DNA of 64,000 nt from positions 62,001 to 126,000 of the forward strand of contig NZ_JACVUP010000012.1 of the NCBI RefSeq assembly GCF_016625195.1, given 5' to 3'. Shown here piece after piece: positions 40,885-51,789 of this stretch. A program made the position numbers and the translations under genes. Position 1 is the stretch's first letter, and the number at the start of each line of letters is the position of its first letter. This DNA is from Erwinia sp. S63. GTDB taxonomy: Bacteria; Pseudomonadota; Gammaproteobacteria; Enterobacterales; Enterobacteriaceae. The notes beneath the pieces are model-generated. The model did not search any database. It was not told the DNA's origin and saw only the letters and a program-made list of their open reading frames with translations.

Positions 40885-43020
40885 TTGCTGAACCCGATCG
40901 TACGCAAATTCCAATATGGTCAGCATACCGTCACGCTGGAAACCGGCATGATGGCGCGCCAGGCCACTGCAGCAGTCATGGCTAGCATGGACGACACAGC
41001 GGTATTCGTTACCGTTGTTGGCCAGAAAAAAACCAAACCAGGTCAGGATTTCTTCCCGCTGACGGTTAACTATCAGGAGCGTACTTACGCTGCTGGTCGT
41101 ATCCCGGGTAGCTTCTTCCGTCGTGAAGGCCGTCCAAGCGAAGGCGAAACCCTGATTTCTCGTCTGATTGACCGTCCAGTGCGTCCACTGTTCCCGGAAG
41201 GTTTCATCAACGAAGTACAGGTTATTGCGACCGTTGTTTCTGTTAACCCGCAGGTTAACCCGGACATTGTTGCGATGATCGGCGCATCTGCCGCGCTGGC
41301 GCTGTCAGGCCTGCCATTCAATGGCCCAATCGGTGCAGCACGCGTGGGTTATATCAATGACCAGTACGTTCTGAACCCAACCGCTGATGAAATCAAAACT
41401 TCACGTCTGGACCTGGTGGTTGCCGGTACCCAGAACGCGGTTCTGATGGTTGAATCTGAAGCAGAAGTACTGACCGAAGACCAGATGCTGGGCGCGGTGG
41501 TATTTGGCCACGAGCAGCAGCAGGTTGTTATCGAAAACATCAACTCACTGGTTGCTGAAGCGGGCAAACCACGTTGGGATTGGCAGCCAGAGCCAGCGAA
41601 CGATGCACTGATTGCACGTGTTGCTGCACTGGCAGAAGCCGGTATCGCTGATGCTTACCGCATCACTGATAAGCAAGAGCGTTACACTCAGGTTGGCACA
41701 GTAAAAGATGCCACCATCGCTGCACTGCAGGCTGAAGATGAATCATTAGATGCTGGCGAAATCGCTGACATCGTTCACGATCTCGAGAAGAGCGTCGTGC
41801 GTAGCCGTATCATCCGTGGTGAGCCACGTATCGATGGCCGCGAAAAAGACATGATCCGTGGTCTGGATGTACGTACTGGCGTGCTGCCACGTACTCACGG
41901 TTCTTCTCTGTTCACCCGTGGTGAAACGCAGGCACTGGTTACCGCAACACTGGGTACTGCCCGTGATGCACAGAACCTGGATGAGCTGATGGGCGAGCGT
42001 ACTGATAGCTTCCTGTTCCACTACAACTTCCCTCCATACTCAGTGGGCGAAACCGGCATGGTTGGCTCACCGAAGCGTCGTGAAATTGGTCACGGCCGTC
42101 TGGCGAAGCGTGGCGTGCTGGCAGTGATGCCGAAGCAGGAAGAGTTCCCGTACACCGTCCGTGTGGTGTCAGAAATCACCGAATCTAACGGTTCTTCTTC
42201 AATGGCTTCTGTGTGTGGTGCTTCTCTGGCACTGATGGACGCAGGCGTTCCGATCAAAGCAGCCGTAGCCGGTATTGCGATGGGTCTGGTTAAAGAAGAC
42301 GAAAACTTCGTGGTTCTGTCTGACATCCTGGGCGATGAAGATCACCTCGGCGATATGGACTTCAAAGTAGCGGGTAGCCGCGACGGTATCACTGCGCTGC
42401 AGATGGATATCAAAATTGAAGGTATCACCCGTGAGATCATGCAGGTTGCACTGAATCAGGCTAAGGGCGCGCGTCTGCACATCCTGAGCGTGATGGAGCA
42501 GGCAATCAGCACTCCACGTCAGGAAATCTCTGAGTTCGCACCACGTATCTATACCATCAAGATCAGCTCAGACAAGATCAAAGATGTTATCGGTAAAGGC
42601 GGTTCTGTTATCCGTGCGCTGACCGAAGAAACCGGCACCACCATCGAAATCGAAGATGATGGCACCGTGAAAATCGCAGCAACCGACGGCAACAAAGCGA
42701 AAGAAGCGATTCGTCGTATCGAAGAGATCACCGCTGAAATCGAAGTGGGTCGTATCTACTCTGGTAAAGTGACGCGTATCGTTGATTTCGGTGCCTTCGT
42801 GGCGATCGGCGGCGGTAAAGAAGGTCTGGTACACATTTCTCAGATCGCTGATAAGCGTGTTGAGAAAGTGACCGACTATCTGCAGATGGGTCAGGAAGTT
42901 CCAGTGAAAGTGATGGAAGTGGACCGTCAGGGCCGCGTACGCCTGAGCATCAAAGAAGCGACAGAGCAGAAACCAGCGGAAGAAACCCCTGCTGCAACGA
43001 ATGCATCTGACGCCGAGTAA
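40885..43020 (+). CDS. pnp: Polynucleotide phosphorylase (PNPase)
   Basis: A 3'-to-5' phosphorolytic exoribonuclease of the degradosome. The 711-residue protein has two RNase PH domains (about 1-210 and 315-550, with [12 protein letters not shown] and [13 protein letters not shown]), a KH domain with [17 protein letters not shown] and an S1 domain with [22 protein letters not shown]. It starts at TTG after AAGGACTTAAAT, as E. coli pnp does, encoding [12 protein letters not shown]. The C-terminal tail is short and polar. Confidence 0.98.
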   Translation: MLNPIVRKFQYGQHTVTLETGMMARQATAAVMASMDDTAVFVTVVGQKKTKPGQDFFPLTVNYQERTYAAGRIPGSFFRREGRPSEGETLISRLIDRPVRPLFPEGFINEVQVIATVVSVNPQVNPDIVAMIGASAALALSGLPFNGPIGAARVGYINDQYVLNPTADEIKTSRLDLVVAGTQNAVLMVESEAEVLTEDQMLGAVVFGHEQQQVVIENINSLVAEAGKPRWDWQPEPANDALIARVAALAEAGIADAYRITDKQERYTQVGTVKDATIAALQAEDESLDAGEIADIVHDLEKSVVRSRIIRGEPRIDGREKDMIRGLDVRTGVLPRTHGSSLFTRGETQALVTATLGTARDAQNLDELMGERTDSFLFHYNFPPYSVGETGMVGSPKRREIGHGRLAKRGVLAVMPKQEEFPYTVRVVSEITESNGSSSMASVCGASLALMDAGVPIKAAVAGIAMGLVKEDENFVVLSDILGDEDHLGDMDFKVAGSRDGITALQMDIKIEGITREIMQVALNQAKGARLHILSVMEQAISTPRQEISEFAPRIYTIKISSDKIKDVIGKGGSVIRALTEETGTTIEIEDDGTVKIAATDGNKAKEAIRRIEEITAEIEVGRIYSGKVTRIVDFGAFVAIGGGKEGLVHISQIADKRVEKVTDYLQMGQEVPVKVMEVDRQGRVRLSIKEATEQKPAEETPAATNASDAE

Positions 43021-43149
43021 GCGTTTACTGATTGGCCTCTCCCTGCAATTTGGGGAGAGGTATTTGGATCATCGCGAGGGCGGGAATCCTTGTGCACAGC
43101 AGGCGGATGACAGGATGGTTATCCCAATGTTTGTATTCGGGAGTGGGAA

Positions 43150-44034
43150 ATGAAGCCTTTTTTGCGCTGGTGTTTTGTTGCGACAGCTATCACGCTGGCA
43201 GGATGCAGCAACTCCAATTGGCGTAAGAACGAAGTTCTGGCAGTACCTTTGCAGCCCACACTGCAGCAAGAGGTGATCCTGGCGCGAATGGAACAAATTC
43301 TTGCCAGTCGTGCCCTGACCGATGATGAACGCGCACAGCTATTATATGAGCGCGGAGTGTTGTATGATAGTTTGGGTCTGAGGGCATTAGCGCGGAACGA
43401 TTTTTCGCAAGCGCTGTCTATAAGACCGGATATGCCTGAGGTGTTTAACTACCTCGGTATATATTTAACGCAGGCAGGCAATTTTGATGCTGCCTATGAA
43501 GCGTTTGATTCTGTACTTGAGCTTGATCCAACTTACAACTATGCGCATTTAAACCGTGGTATCGCCCTCTATTACGGCGGTCGATACAAGTTAGCGCAAG
43601 ATGATCTGCTGGCGTTTTATCAAGACGATCCTAACGATCCTTTCCGCAGCCTTTGGCTCTATCTCGTTGAAAGCGATATGGACGCCGACAAGGCGAAAGT
43701 CACGCTGAGACAGCGACATGACAAAGCGGCCCGGGACCAATGGGGATGGAATATTGTCGAGTTCTACCTTGGCGACATCAGTGAAAAAACGCTGATGGAA
43801 CGTCTCAAGGCGGACGCAACGGATAACACCTCGCTCGCTGAACATCTCAGTGAAACCAACTTCTATTTAGGTAAGTACTACCTAAGTCTGGGGGAGAAGG
43901 ACGACGCGAAAGCGTTGTTCAAACTGGCGGTCGCTAACAATGTTAACAACTTTGTTGAGCACCGATACGCATTGTTGGAACTGGCGCAACTCGGCCAGAC
44001 ACAAGACGATTTATCAGAATCTGACCAGCAATAG
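43150..44034 (+). CDS. nlpI: Lipoprotein NlpI, TPR adaptor of peptidoglycan hydrolases
   Basis: An outer-membrane lipoprotein that scaffolds peptidoglycan endopeptidases and helps Prc degrade MepS. The 294-residue precursor has a lipobox LAGC with the acylated Cys at residue 19. Tetratricopeptide repeats are visible, for example [27 protein letters not shown] and [30 protein letters not shown]. The gene is between pnp and deaD, as in E. coli. Confidence 0.97.
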   Translation: MKPFLRWCFVATAITLAGCSNSNWRKNEVLAVPLQPTLQQEVILARMEQILASRALTDDERAQLLYERGVLYDSLGLRALARNDFSQALSIRPDMPEVFNYLGIYLTQAGNFDAAYEAFDSVLELDPTYNYAHLNRGIALYYGGRYKLAQDDLLAFYQDDPNDPFRSLWLYLVESDMDADKAKVTLRQRHDKAARDQWGWNIVEFYLGDISEKTLMERLKADATDNTSLAEHLSETNFYLGKYYLSLGEKDDAKALFKLAVANNVNNFVEHRYALLELAQLGQTQDDLSESDQQ

Positions 44035-44137
44035 CTGACGAACTTTTATTGCCTGAATACTTGTAAAGTCATCATCTTCGAGGTGAGGGCTTTTCTGTTC
44101 GTCAAAACTTCTAATTTGAGCCGGTTCACACTTTTTG

Positions 44138-44194
44138 ATGAAAATGACTGAAAGTTTTCACGACGAGTTATGTAGACTGGCCGCCGCAATCTAA
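44138..44194 (+). CDS. yrbN: YrbN-like micro-ORF upstream of deaD
   Basis: An 18-codon ORF starting ATG AAA ATG encodes [18 protein letters not shown] and stops 16 bp before the deaD ATG. E. coli has the small protein gene yrbN at this place, and I recall the [10 protein letters not shown] core from it. The Shine-Dalgarno is weak. It may be a real small protein or a leader peptide coupled to deaD translation. Confidence 0.5.
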   Translation: MKMTESFHDELCRLAAAI

Positions 44195-44210
44195 GAGGCA
44201 CGTGTACTAC

Positions 44211-46127
44211 ATGACTGATATTCAAACCACTTTTTCTGACCTTGGCCTGAACGCTGACATCCTCGAATCACTGAACGGCATGGGCTACGTTAAGCCATCC
44301 CCAATCCAGGCTGAGTGTATTCCTCACCTGCTGGCGGGCCGTGATGTGCTGGGTATGGCGCAGACCGGTAGTGGTAAAACTGCGGCATTCTCTCTGCCGC
44401 TGCTGAACAACATTGATCCTACTGTTAAAGCACCACAGATTCTGGTGCTGGCTCCAACCCGCGAACTGGCTGTTCAGGTTGCTGAAGCCATGACTGAATT
44501 CTCTAAACACATGCGTGGTGTGAACGTGGTTGCCCTGTACGGCGGCCAGCGTTATGACGTTCAGCTGCGCGCTTTGCGTCAGGGACCACAGGTTGTTGTG
44601 GGTACGCCTGGCCGTCTGCTGGACCACCTGAAACGCGGCACGTTAGATCTGTCTAACCTGCGCGGTCTGGTGCTGGACGAAGCTGATGAAATGCTGCGTA
44701 TGGGCTTCATCGAAGACGTTGAAACCATCATGGCGCAGATCCCAGACGGTCACCAGACCGCGCTGTTCTCAGCAACCATGCCAGAAGCGATTCGTCGTAT
44801 TACCAAACGCTTCATGAAAGATCCGCAGGAAGTACGCATTCAGTCAAGCATGACCACGCGTCCTGATATCTCTCAGTCTTACTGGACCGCTTACGGCCGT
44901 AAAACTGACGCGCTGGTGCGTTTCCTGGAAGCAGAAGATTTTGATGCCGCTATCATCTTCGTGCGTACCAAAAATGCCACGCTGGAAGTGGCCGAAGCGC
45001 TGGAGCGCAGCGGCTATAACAGCGCAGCACTGAACGGTGACATGAACCAGGCACTGCGTGAGCAGACGCTGGAGCGCCTGAAAGATGGTCGTCTGGACAT
45101 CCTGATCGCCACCGACGTTGCTGCACGTGGTCTGGACGTTGAGCGTATCAGCCTGGTTGTTAACTACGACATCCCGATGGACGCAGAATCTTACGTTCAC
45201 CGTATCGGCCGTACCGGTCGTGCGGGTCGTGCTGGCCGCGCGCTGCTGTTCGTTGAGAACCGCGAGCGCCGTCTGCTGCGTAACATCGAACGCACCATGA
45301 AGCTGACCATTCCAGAAGTTGAACTGCCGAATGCAGAACTGCTGGGTGAGCGTCGTCTGGCTAAGTTCGCCGCGAAAGTACAGCAGCAGCTGGAAAGCAG
45401 CGACCTGGACATGTACCGCGCACTGCTGAGCAAAATGCAGCCGGGCGAAGATCTGGACATCGAAACACTGGCCGCAGCACTGCTGAAAATGGCACAGGGC
45501 GAACGCCCACTGATTCTGCCACCAGAAGCACCACGTCCACCACGCCGTGAATTCCGCGACCGTGATGACCGTCGTGATTCACGCGACTCACGCGATTCAC
45601 GTGGTCCGCGCGAAAGCCGTGGCGATCGTGGCGACAGCCGTGATGGCGCTCCACGTCGTGAACGTCGTGACGTTGGCGAAATGCAGCTGTACCGCATTGA
45701 AGTAGGCCGTGATGATGGTGTTGAAGTTCGTCATATTGTTGGCGCGATCGCTAATGAAGGCGACATCAGCAGCCGTTACATCGGTAACATCAAGCTGTTC
45801 GGTACTCACTCAACTATCGAGCTGCCTAAAGGTATGCCGGGCGAAGTTCTGCAGCACTTCACTCGCACGCGCATCCTGAACAAGCCGATGAACATGCAGT
45901 TGATGGGTGATGCACCTGTGCATGAGCGTTCTGACCGTCGTCCTGCTGGTCGTGATGGCGAGCGTCGTGGCAATGGCGCACCACGTGGCGAAGGCGCACC
46001 GCGTCGTTTCTCTGAGCGCCGTGAAGGTGGTCGTGACGCAGGTCGTGAAGGCGGACGCTTCAGCCGTGAAGGCGGTCGTGGCCCACGTCCAGAAGGTGCT
46101 TCTGCACCACGTCGTCGTGACGCATAA
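44211..46127 (+). CDS. deaD: DEAD-box RNA helicase DeaD/CsdA
   Basis: A cold-shock RNA helicase for 50S assembly and mRNA decay at low temperature. The protein (638 aa from this ATG; 629 in E. coli) has motifs [32 protein letters not shown], and [11 protein letters not shown] helper RNA-binding domain lies at about 480-560 ([20 protein letters not shown]), and the Arg/Gly/Asp-rich tail has [12 protein letters not shown] and GREGGR repeats. The GTG at 44202 lies only 3 bp from GAGG, so I prefer the ATG at 44211. Confidence 0.96.
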   Translation: MTDIQTTFSDLGLNADILESLNGMGYVKPSPIQAECIPHLLAGRDVLGMAQTGSGKTAAFSLPLLNNIDPTVKAPQILVLAPTRELAVQVAEAMTEFSKHMRGVNVVALYGGQRYDVQLRALRQGPQVVVGTPGRLLDHLKRGTLDLSNLRGLVLDEADEMLRMGFIEDVETIMAQIPDGHQTALFSATMPEAIRRITKRFMKDPQEVRIQSSMTTRPDISQSYWTAYGRKTDALVRFLEAEDFDAAIIFVRTKNATLEVAEALERSGYNSAALNGDMNQALREQTLERLKDGRLDILIATDVAARGLDVERISLVVNYDIPMDAESYVHRIGRTGRAGRAGRALLFVENRERRLLRNIERTMKLTIPEVELPNAELLGERRLAKFAAKVQQQLESSDLDMYRALLSKMQPGEDLDIETLAAALLKMAQGERPLILPPEAPRPPRREFRDRDDRRDSRDSRDSRGPRESRGDRGDSRDGAPRRERRDVGEMQLYRIEVGRDDGVEVRHIVGAIANEGDISSRYIGNIKLFGTHSTIELPKGMPGEVLQHFTRTRILNKPMNMQLMGDAPVHERSDRRPAGRDGERRGNGAPRGEGAPRRFSERREGGRDAGREGGRFSREGGRGPRPEGASAPRRRDA

Positions 46128-46148
46128 GCGATAAACGCTTAAAAACAG

Positions 46149-46176
46149 AAAGGGACGCCTCGGCGTCCCTTTTTTT
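46149..46176 (+). terminator. Intrinsic terminator of deaD
   Basis: AAAGGGACGCC pairs with GGCGTCCCTTT around a two-base loop and runs into T7. It also separates deaD from the convergent SDR gene. Confidence 0.92.
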
Positions 46177-46194
46177 ATATTCGTAAATTAAACG

Positions 46195-46941
46195 TTACAC
46201 ACCGCCTGCAATCAACACCCTTTCACCGCTTACATACGCAGAATCTTCAGAGGCGAGGAACAATGCCACCTGAGCCACATCTTCTGGTAAACCGAAACGT
46301 CCCAACGGCGTGGCCGCAATCAGCTTCGCTTTAACATCCGGATTCATCTTCTTCGCTGCCAGTAAACCTTCGGTCAGGATGATTCCTGGTGCCAGTGCAT
46401 TGACGCGGATATTACGTGGCCCCAATTCACGTGCCAGGCCCTGCGTTAAGGTATCAATTGCCCCTTTGGTCGCCGCCCACAGCACCGAACCCGGCGTGCT
46501 GCGTTGGCTGTTAAGGGCACTCAGATTAATGATGGTGCCACCGCGAGCGGGGAAATGCTTCGCTGCCTGCTGGCAAACCAGTAACGTGCCCAGCACATTC
46601 ACGTTGAGCTGCTGCTGCATCTCACTGAGGGTGAGTTCGGCGAAATCGCCGTGGTGGAAAATACCGGCATTGTTGACCACGATATCGGGTGCGCCAAACT
46701 GCTCGATGCTGCGCGCGAATAAACGCTGCACATCGGCCTCGCGGGAGATATCGGCCTGTACGGCAATGGCATCGCTGCCCAATTCGCAGATATCTGTCAC
46801 GACATCTGCTGCGCCCGCTTCATCCTGGCGGTAATTAACAATGACGCGAGCGCCGGCCGCCGCGAAAGTCATAGCAATGGCGGCGCCAATGCCTTTCGAG
46901 GCGCCCGTCACCAGCGCAATTTTGCCTTCAAGTGCTTTCAT
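46195..46941 (-). CDS. SDR-fold protein with altered active site
   Basis: A 248-residue short-chain dehydrogenase/reductase-fold protein with an intact cofactor loop TGASKGIG (residues 12-19), the NNAG motif at 90-93 and a C-terminal SAYVSGERVLIAGGV. The catalytic Tyr is replaced by Trp155 in WAATK (Lys159 remains) and the catalytic Ser, 13 residues earlier, by Ala142 in NLSALNS. It starts at MKALEGKIALVTG, preceded by GGAGAG. It diverges from an AraC-type regulator with a 183-bp gap. The substrate is unknown; loss of normal reductase activity is inferred. E. coli carries mtr in this place. Confidence 0.85.
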   Translation of the reverse strand: MKALEGKIALVTGASKGIGAAIAMTFAAAGARVIVNYRQDEAGAADVVTDICELGSDAIAVQADISREADVQRLFARSIEQFGAPDIVVNNAGIFHHGDFAELTLSEMQQQLNVNVLGTLLVCQQAAKHFPARGGTIINLSALNSQRSTPGSVLWAATKGAIDTLTQGLARELGPRNIRVNALAPGIILTEGLLAAKKMNPDVKAKLIAATPLGRFGLPEDVAQVALFLASEDSAYVSGERVLIAGGV

Positions 46942-47124
46942 TGTGTCTCTCCACCTGAGAATTCGGGGAAGGGTAAGCATGCGCTGTCCATACAATTTTG
47001 CGGTAGCGCAATCCTGCAAGCTTTTTGCACAATCCTGCAAATGTGCTGCGCAAGGACTAGGCGTAACGCGGGCGAAAGGTGAGAATGCGGGGACAGTGAT
47101 CTCTCATCGCGGAGTGCGGAACGC

Positions 47125-48042
47125 ATGATTCATCAGGAACAGTGGCGGCAGTTAGTGGCGATGATTGCTCGCCATACCCCGGAAGATGGCCGCCACTTCA
47201 GCCCCATCGATTTTCTTTCTTTTGGCCGCAGCTCCAGACCCACGAGCCTGTCGCACATTGCTACCTGGGCCAGTTTTGCACTGGTGGCGCAAGGGCAAAA
47301 GGCATTGCGCATGGGTGAAGACGTGATGCATTACGGGCCGGGCGATCTGCTACTGGTGACGCTGGATATGCCGGTGCAATCCTGCGTGGTACAGGCCACG
47401 GAGGAAAAACCGAATCTGGGCGTGGGGATCACCATCAACGAAACGCGCCTGATGCACTACCTCGAACATTTCCCGTTGCAGCAGATCGGCGCAGCGGTGA
47501 CCAACGAACGTGGTATCACTGTGCACAAAGTGGCCCCGCCGTTAGTCGATGCGGTGATCCGCCTGATTGAGCTGTTGGATCAACCTCAGGATATTCCAGC
47601 GCTGGCACCGTTAATTGAGCAAGAGATTTTCTATCGACTCCTTACCGGGCCGGAAGGACCTCGCATCCTCAACATGGCGTTGACGGAGAGGCCGGGTAAC
47701 AAAGTGGCGCGCGCGGCACGCTGGCTACGTGAAAACTTTCATCAGCCGCTCAAGATGGATCAACTGGCCAGTAGCGTGGGAATGAGTATTTCGTCGCTGC
47801 ACCATCACTTCAAATCGGTGACAGCGATGACGCCGATGCAGTATCAAAAGCAGCTGCGCCTTAACGAAGCACGGCGTTTGATGTTGATTGATAAGTTGGA
47901 TGCGGGAACCGCGGGGTATCGCGTGGGGTATCAGAGCGCTTCGCAGTTCAGCCGTGAATACAGCCGCTTCTACGGGCAATCACCGGCGCGTGATGTGCGT
48001 ATGGTGGCAGTGGGGCCAGAAGGATTGACCCCACAGCAGTAA
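47125..48042 (+). CDS. AraC-family transcriptional regulator
   Basis: A 305-residue regulator with an N-terminal cupin-like ligand domain of the AraC_N type (residues about 25-180; GRSSRPTSLSHIATWASFALVAQGQKAL and DLLLVTLDMPV). A C-terminal double helix-turn-helix follows (about 195-290; KMDQLASSVGMSISSLHHHFKSVT and YRVGYQSASQFSREYSRFYG). It is divergent from the SDR-like gene, which it probably controls together with itself. The family resembles YqhC-type regulators of reductases. No ligand can be named. Confidence 0.88.
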   Translation: MIHQEQWRQLVAMIARHTPEDGRHFSPIDFLSFGRSSRPTSLSHIATWASFALVAQGQKALRMGEDVMHYGPGDLLLVTLDMPVQSCVVQATEEKPNLGVGITINETRLMHYLEHFPLQQIGAAVTNERGITVHKVAPPLVDAVIRLIELLDQPQDIPALAPLIEQEIFYRLLTGPEGPRILNMALTERPGNKVARAARWLRENFHQPLKMDQLASSVGMSISSLHHHFKSVTAMTPMQYQKQLRLNEARRLMLIDKLDAGTAGYRVGYQSASQFSREYSRFYGQSPARDVRMVAVGPEGLTPQQ

Positions 48043-48045
48043 ACG

Positions 48046-49062
48046 TTACAGCGAGCGTGCCGCTTCCATCGCCAGTGCGAAGGAACGCAGACGGGCCTGT
48101 GAATCGAAAATCTGGCCGTTAACCATAATTTCATCGGCCTGGGTTTCGCGGATCAGCGCGGCTAACCCCTGACGCACTTTGTCGTTATCGCCGACAATCG
48201 ACATGCTCAGCGCCTGCTGCACACCATACTGCTCCGATGGCGACCACAGGTTATCCATGTTTTCGACGGGGGCTGGCAGCGGGCCCGGTTTGCCCCGGCG
48301 CAGATTAATAAACTGCTGCTGCATCGAGGTAAACAGGAAGCGCGCATCGCGTTCGCTATCTGCCGCGACCACGTTGACGCATACCATGGCATAAGGTTTC
48401 GCCAGACGCGCAGAAGGCTTAAATTTCTCACGATAGAGATGCAGTGCCTGGAACAACAGGTCCGGTGCAAAGTGGGAAGCAAAGGCGAACGGCAGGCCGA
48501 GCTGTGCAGCCAGTTGCGCACTGTAGAGGCTGGAACCCAATAACCAGACTGGAATTTTCAAGCCTAAACCCGGTACCGGTTGTACGGGAGGATGCTCACC
48601 CTCTTCGGCATCAAACCAACGAATCAGTTCTGCTACATCTTCCGGGAAGCTATCCGCCTGGGCGCTGGAGAGATGACGGCGCAGCGCTAACATGGTGCGC
48701 TGGTCAGAACCCGGGGCACGACCCAGCCCTAAATCAATACGGCCAGGATACAGGGATTCGAGCGTACCAAACTGCTCAGCGATCACCAGCGGTGCGTGGT
48801 TGGGCAGCATAATGCCGCCGGATCCGAGGCGCAGGGTTTCGGTATTGGCGGCCAGATAACCAATTAATACGGACGTTGCCGCACTGGCAATCCCGGTCAT
48901 ATTGTGGTGTTCAGCCAGCCAGTAACGATGGAAACCAAGGGCTTCAGATTGACGCGCCAGCGCCAGCGAATTGTGGAAAGCTTCGCGCGCAGCAGAACCT
49001 TGCGGGATAGGCGCAAGATCCAGTACAGACAGGCGAACCGTTTTTTTCTCAGACATGGGCAC
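48046..49062 (-). CDS. yhbW: Luciferase-like monooxygenase YhbW
   Basis: A flavin-dependent, luciferase-like TIM-barrel protein (338 aa; 335 in E. coli). Recognisable segments are [58 protein letters not shown] and [23 protein letters not shown]. The substrate is unknown. It converges on the AraC gene with 3 bp between the stops. E. coli yhbW lies next to mtr and yhbV, so order is conserved apart from the lost mtr. Confidence 0.94.
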   Translation of the reverse strand: MPMSEKKTVRLSVLDLAPIPQGSAAREAFHNSLALARQSEALGFHRYWLAEHHNMTGIASAATSVLIGYLAANTETLRLGSGGIMLPNHAPLVIAEQFGTLESLYPGRIDLGLGRAPGSDQRTMLALRRHLSSAQADSFPEDVAELIRWFDAEEGEHPPVQPVPGLGLKIPVWLLGSSLYSAQLAAQLGLPFAFASHFAPDLLFQALHLYREKFKPSARLAKPYAMVCVNVVAADSERDARFLFTSMQQQFINLRRGKPGPLPAPVENMDNLWSPSEQYGVQQALSMSIVGDNDKVRQGLAALIRETQADEIMVNGQIFDSQARLRSFALAMEAARSL

Positions 49063-49171
49063 TCCAAATAAGGATGGCGCAGGTGTTATCAGACCTGCGC
49101 CAGTGAGTATTACTCATCATTACCCATATTAAAACTGCTATTAACAGCAGGAATATAGCCGGAATGTGCCT

Positions 49172-50056
49172 TTACCGTCCGCTTTCTAGCGCCATGCCGG
49201 CCAAACGACGCCAGTAACCGTTGCAGTCACTGCCGCGCGCCATCATCAGCGGTGCTTCACCGGCTTCGTTCGCGCGGAAGCGGTCGACCTCTGCCAGCGT
49301 GGTCTCATCCTGCGGTGAAAGGCGTACGATGTCGATCCAGTTATGCATCCCCGCCAAATCATTGCCAAGGTTATAGCAGTAGCCGCTCATGGTCTGGATG
49401 CCATTCAACACAAACACCTGCTGGCCCTCCTGTGACAGCACGCGGCGTCCGGTGGGGTAGTTGATGCAGCAGGTCTGGCAATCATCTTTGGCGCGATTTT
49501 CGGAGCGGGCGGTAAAGCAACGCGCCGACAACGCCAGCGGCAGATGGCCATAGCCCAATACTTCCACTTCGAACTTATCGCGCAGGCCTGCCGCATCACA
49601 CTGCTGCAATAGCTGAATCAGCCAGTCACGCGACATCTCCACCGGTATGCACCAGCGCGTCATACCCTCTTTCAGCAACAGCTGCAGCGTTTGCGCGTTA
49701 TAGACGTTAAGCGTTGGGCCGGCAACGAACGGCAGCTTACGCTCGGCTGCCATATTGACGGTGCCAATGTCGTTGGCTTCCAGCAAAAACTCGCCGTTCT
49801 CCACATAGCGCCGCAACTCTTTCACTTCTGATGGCGACTGCAGCAGCGCAAGGGTACTGAGCACCACCTGCTTACCGTGCTGCGCCAGCGTGCGCCCCAT
49901 TTCCATCCATTGTGCAAAAGAGGTCGCACGGCGTTTACTGCACACCGCTTCGCCGAGATAGATGATGTCAGCTGAGCTGTCGGCTGCCTGGTGATAAAAA
50001 CTGGCCAGCGTGTCCGTTGGCCAGTACCACAGCACCGGCCCAATGGCGTATTTCAT
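49172..50056 (-). CDS. ubiV: Ubiquinone biosynthesis protein UbiV (O2-independent)
   Basis: UbiV partners UbiU in oxygen-independent ring hydroxylation during ubiquinone synthesis. The 294-residue U32-peptidase-fold protein has the iron-sulfur cysteines: Cys39 in GEAVCSKRR, then the cluster RCFTARSENRAKDDCQTCCIN (Cys180, and the DCQTCC group). It follows ubiU by 9 bp on the same strand. It was formerly annotated yhbV. Confidence 0.95.
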   Translation of the reverse strand: MKYAIGPVLWYWPTDTLASFYHQAADSSADIIYLGEAVCSKRRATSFAQWMEMGRTLAQHGKQVVLSTLALLQSPSEVKELRRYVENGEFLLEANDIGTVNMAAERKLPFVAGPTLNVYNAQTLQLLLKEGMTRWCIPVEMSRDWLIQLLQQCDAAGLRDKFEVEVLGYGHLPLALSARCFTARSENRAKDDCQTCCINYPTGRRVLSQEGQQVFVLNGIQTMSGYCYNLGNDLAGMHNWIDIVRLSPQDETTLAEVDRFRANEAGEAPLMMARGSDCNGYWRRLAGMALESGR

Positions 50057-50065
50057 AGCTTCTCC

Positions 50066-51061
50066 TTACTGCCAGTCGCGGTGATAGGCACCGAGCGTGG
50101 TCTGGCTGCCTTCTGAAAGCTCACCGAGTGCGCGCATCCAGGGTTCCTGCACCGCAAACTGCTCAGGCGAGGCCATGCAGCGGTCGATCGCCTGGCGCCA
50201 CACTTTTGCCACCTGTGCCACATAAGCCGGACTGCGCTGGCGACCCTCAATTTTCACCGAGGCGATATTGGCGCGCAGCAGTTCCGGTAACAGCGACAAG
50301 GTGTTCAGGCTGGTGGGCTCTTCCAGCACGTGATAGCGCTGGTCATCCACTTCATAGCGCCCCTTACACAGCGTGGGGTAGCCGGCGCTTTCATCGGCGC
50401 CGTAACGATCAATCAGCACTTCATTGAGGCGCGATTCCATCCCTTGCGGCGTTTGCTGCCAGCGCACGAATTTTGCTGGTGAGCAGGCTCCTGCACTGTT
50501 CGGTGATTCACCCGTTAGCCAGGAGGAGAGATAACAGCGACCTTCGGCCATAATGCACAGGCTGCCAAAGGCAAACACTTCGAGTGGGACCGGCGTTTCA
50601 CGTGCCAGCTGTTTAACCTGGTGCATCGACAGCACGCGCGGCAACACCACGCGGCTGAGATCGAAATGGCGATGATAAAAGTGGATGGCCTGCAGATTGG
50701 TGGCCGAAGCCTGCACCGAAAGGTGGCGTTCTACCTGCGGATAACGCTGCGCGGCATATTCCAGCGTGGCGATATCGGCGAGAATCAAGGCATCAGCACC
50801 GTTTTGTGCCGCCACATCAATCGCGGTTTGCCAGCGATTGATGCCGTCAGGATGGGCAAAGGTGTTGATGGCCACGTGCAGTTTGCGGCGATGCTGATGC
50901 AGAAAGCGCGCCGCTTCTGCCAGCTTCTTGTCAGTAAAATTAAGGCCAGCAAAGTGGCGGGCATTGGTGTCATCTTTCAGACCGACATACACTGCATCGG
51001 CGCCATGCTCCACCGCCGATTTCAGCGCAGGTAAATTCCCCGCCGGACACAGCAGTTCCAT
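50066..51061 (-). CDS. ubiU: Ubiquinone biosynthesis protein UbiU (O2-independent)
   Basis: The first gene of the ubiUV pair, formerly yhbU, encoding a U32-family protein (331 aa) that forms a [4Fe-4S]-containing complex with UbiV. The four ligand cysteines fall at the E. coli positions: Cys169 and Cys176 in SLCIMAEGRCYLSS, Cys193 in SAGACSP and Cys232 in PTLCKGR. The gene opens LLCPAGNLPALKSAVEHGAD. It diverges from ubiT, giving the usual ubiT/ubiUV arrangement. Confidence 0.96.
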   Translation of the reverse strand: MELLCPAGNLPALKSAVEHGADAVYVGLKDDTNARHFAGLNFTDKKLAEAARFLHQHRRKLHVAINTFAHPDGINRWQTAIDVAAQNGADALILADIATLEYAAQRYPQVERHLSVQASATNLQAIHFYHRHFDLSRVVLPRVLSMHQVKQLARETPVPLEVFAFGSLCIMAEGRCYLSSWLTGESPNSAGACSPAKFVRWQQTPQGMESRLNEVLIDRYGADESAGYPTLCKGRYEVDDQRYHVLEEPTSLNTLSLLPELLRANIASVKIEGRQRSPAYVAQVAKVWRQAIDRCMASPEQFAVQEPWMRALGELSEGSQTTLGAYHRDWQ

Positions 51062-51261
51062 ACATTTCCTCCCCCGAATTCTGAAGCGGTAAAGTGTAGG
51101 GAAGGTGTCGTGCGTGAATGTTGATTTAAGGCAGTGAAAGCGTCACTCAGGATGCAGAGTGAAGAATATTTAATCAGTTGTTCAGCGATTTCCTTGATCT
51201 CAGTGGAGGCGAGGGGGCATGGTTGTGGCAATATAGGTAAAATTTTCTGAAGGGATTGTTG

Positions 51262-51789
51262 ATGATGTTCTCGCGCTTATGCGGCCTGATTGTTGAAAAA
51301 GGTCCAGAATTCCTTGCCTTACCTGTTTCACTTACCCCATTCCCTGTAAAAAAAGTGGTTTTGCAACAACTCTTAAACTGGCAATTTCGTCATGCTTTGT
51401 CTGAAGGTGAGTTAGACTTTCTGGAAGGGCGCTTTCTGGGGATTGAGATTGCGGATGTAAATCTGCAGTGGATCACCACCTTGCAGAATGGGCGCCTGAC
51501 CGTTTCACGCGACGCCGAGGCAGATGTCTGGTTCCGCGGTGAAGCCAACGATCTGTTGCTGGTGGCAGCACGCAAAGCAGACCCCGATATGTTGTTTTTT
51601 CAACGCCGTTTGGTGATTGAGGGCGACACGGAGCTGGGTTTGGAGGTGAAGAATTTGATGGATGCCATTGAACTGGATGCCATGCCTACGCCTTTGCGCA
51701 CGGGGTTGCAGCAGCTGGCTGCCTTTATTGAGGCAGGAATGAAACAGGACGCGAAGGCCGCTGAGGCGCGCGCGGGGATCTCATGTTGA
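51262..51789 (+). CDS. ubiT: SCP2-domain ubiquinone factor UbiT
   Basis: UbiT is an SCP2-fold lipid-binding accessory factor required for anaerobic ubiquinone synthesis (formerly yhbT). The 175-residue protein contains LTPFPVKKVVLQQLLNWQFRHAL and the conserved DPDMLFFQRRLVIEGDTELGLEVKNLMDAIE. The ATG at 51262 has AAGGGA six bases upstream; two upstream TTG codons are too close to it. It overlaps yhbS by 7 bp. Confidence 0.94.
   Translation: MMFSRLCGLIVEKGPEFLALPVSLTPFPVKKVVLQQLLNWQFRHALSEGELDFLEGRFLGIEIADVNLQWITTLQNGRLTVSRDAEADVWFRGEANDLLLVAARKADPDMLFFQRRLVIEGDTELGLEVKNLMDAIELDAMPTPLRTGLQQLAAFIEAGMKQDAKAAEARAGISC

Noticed and set aside
45540..46120. Repeat-like CGTGA/CGC tracts in deaD
   Set aside because: They encode the Arg/Asp/Gly-rich tail of the helicase, a usual feature of DeaD.
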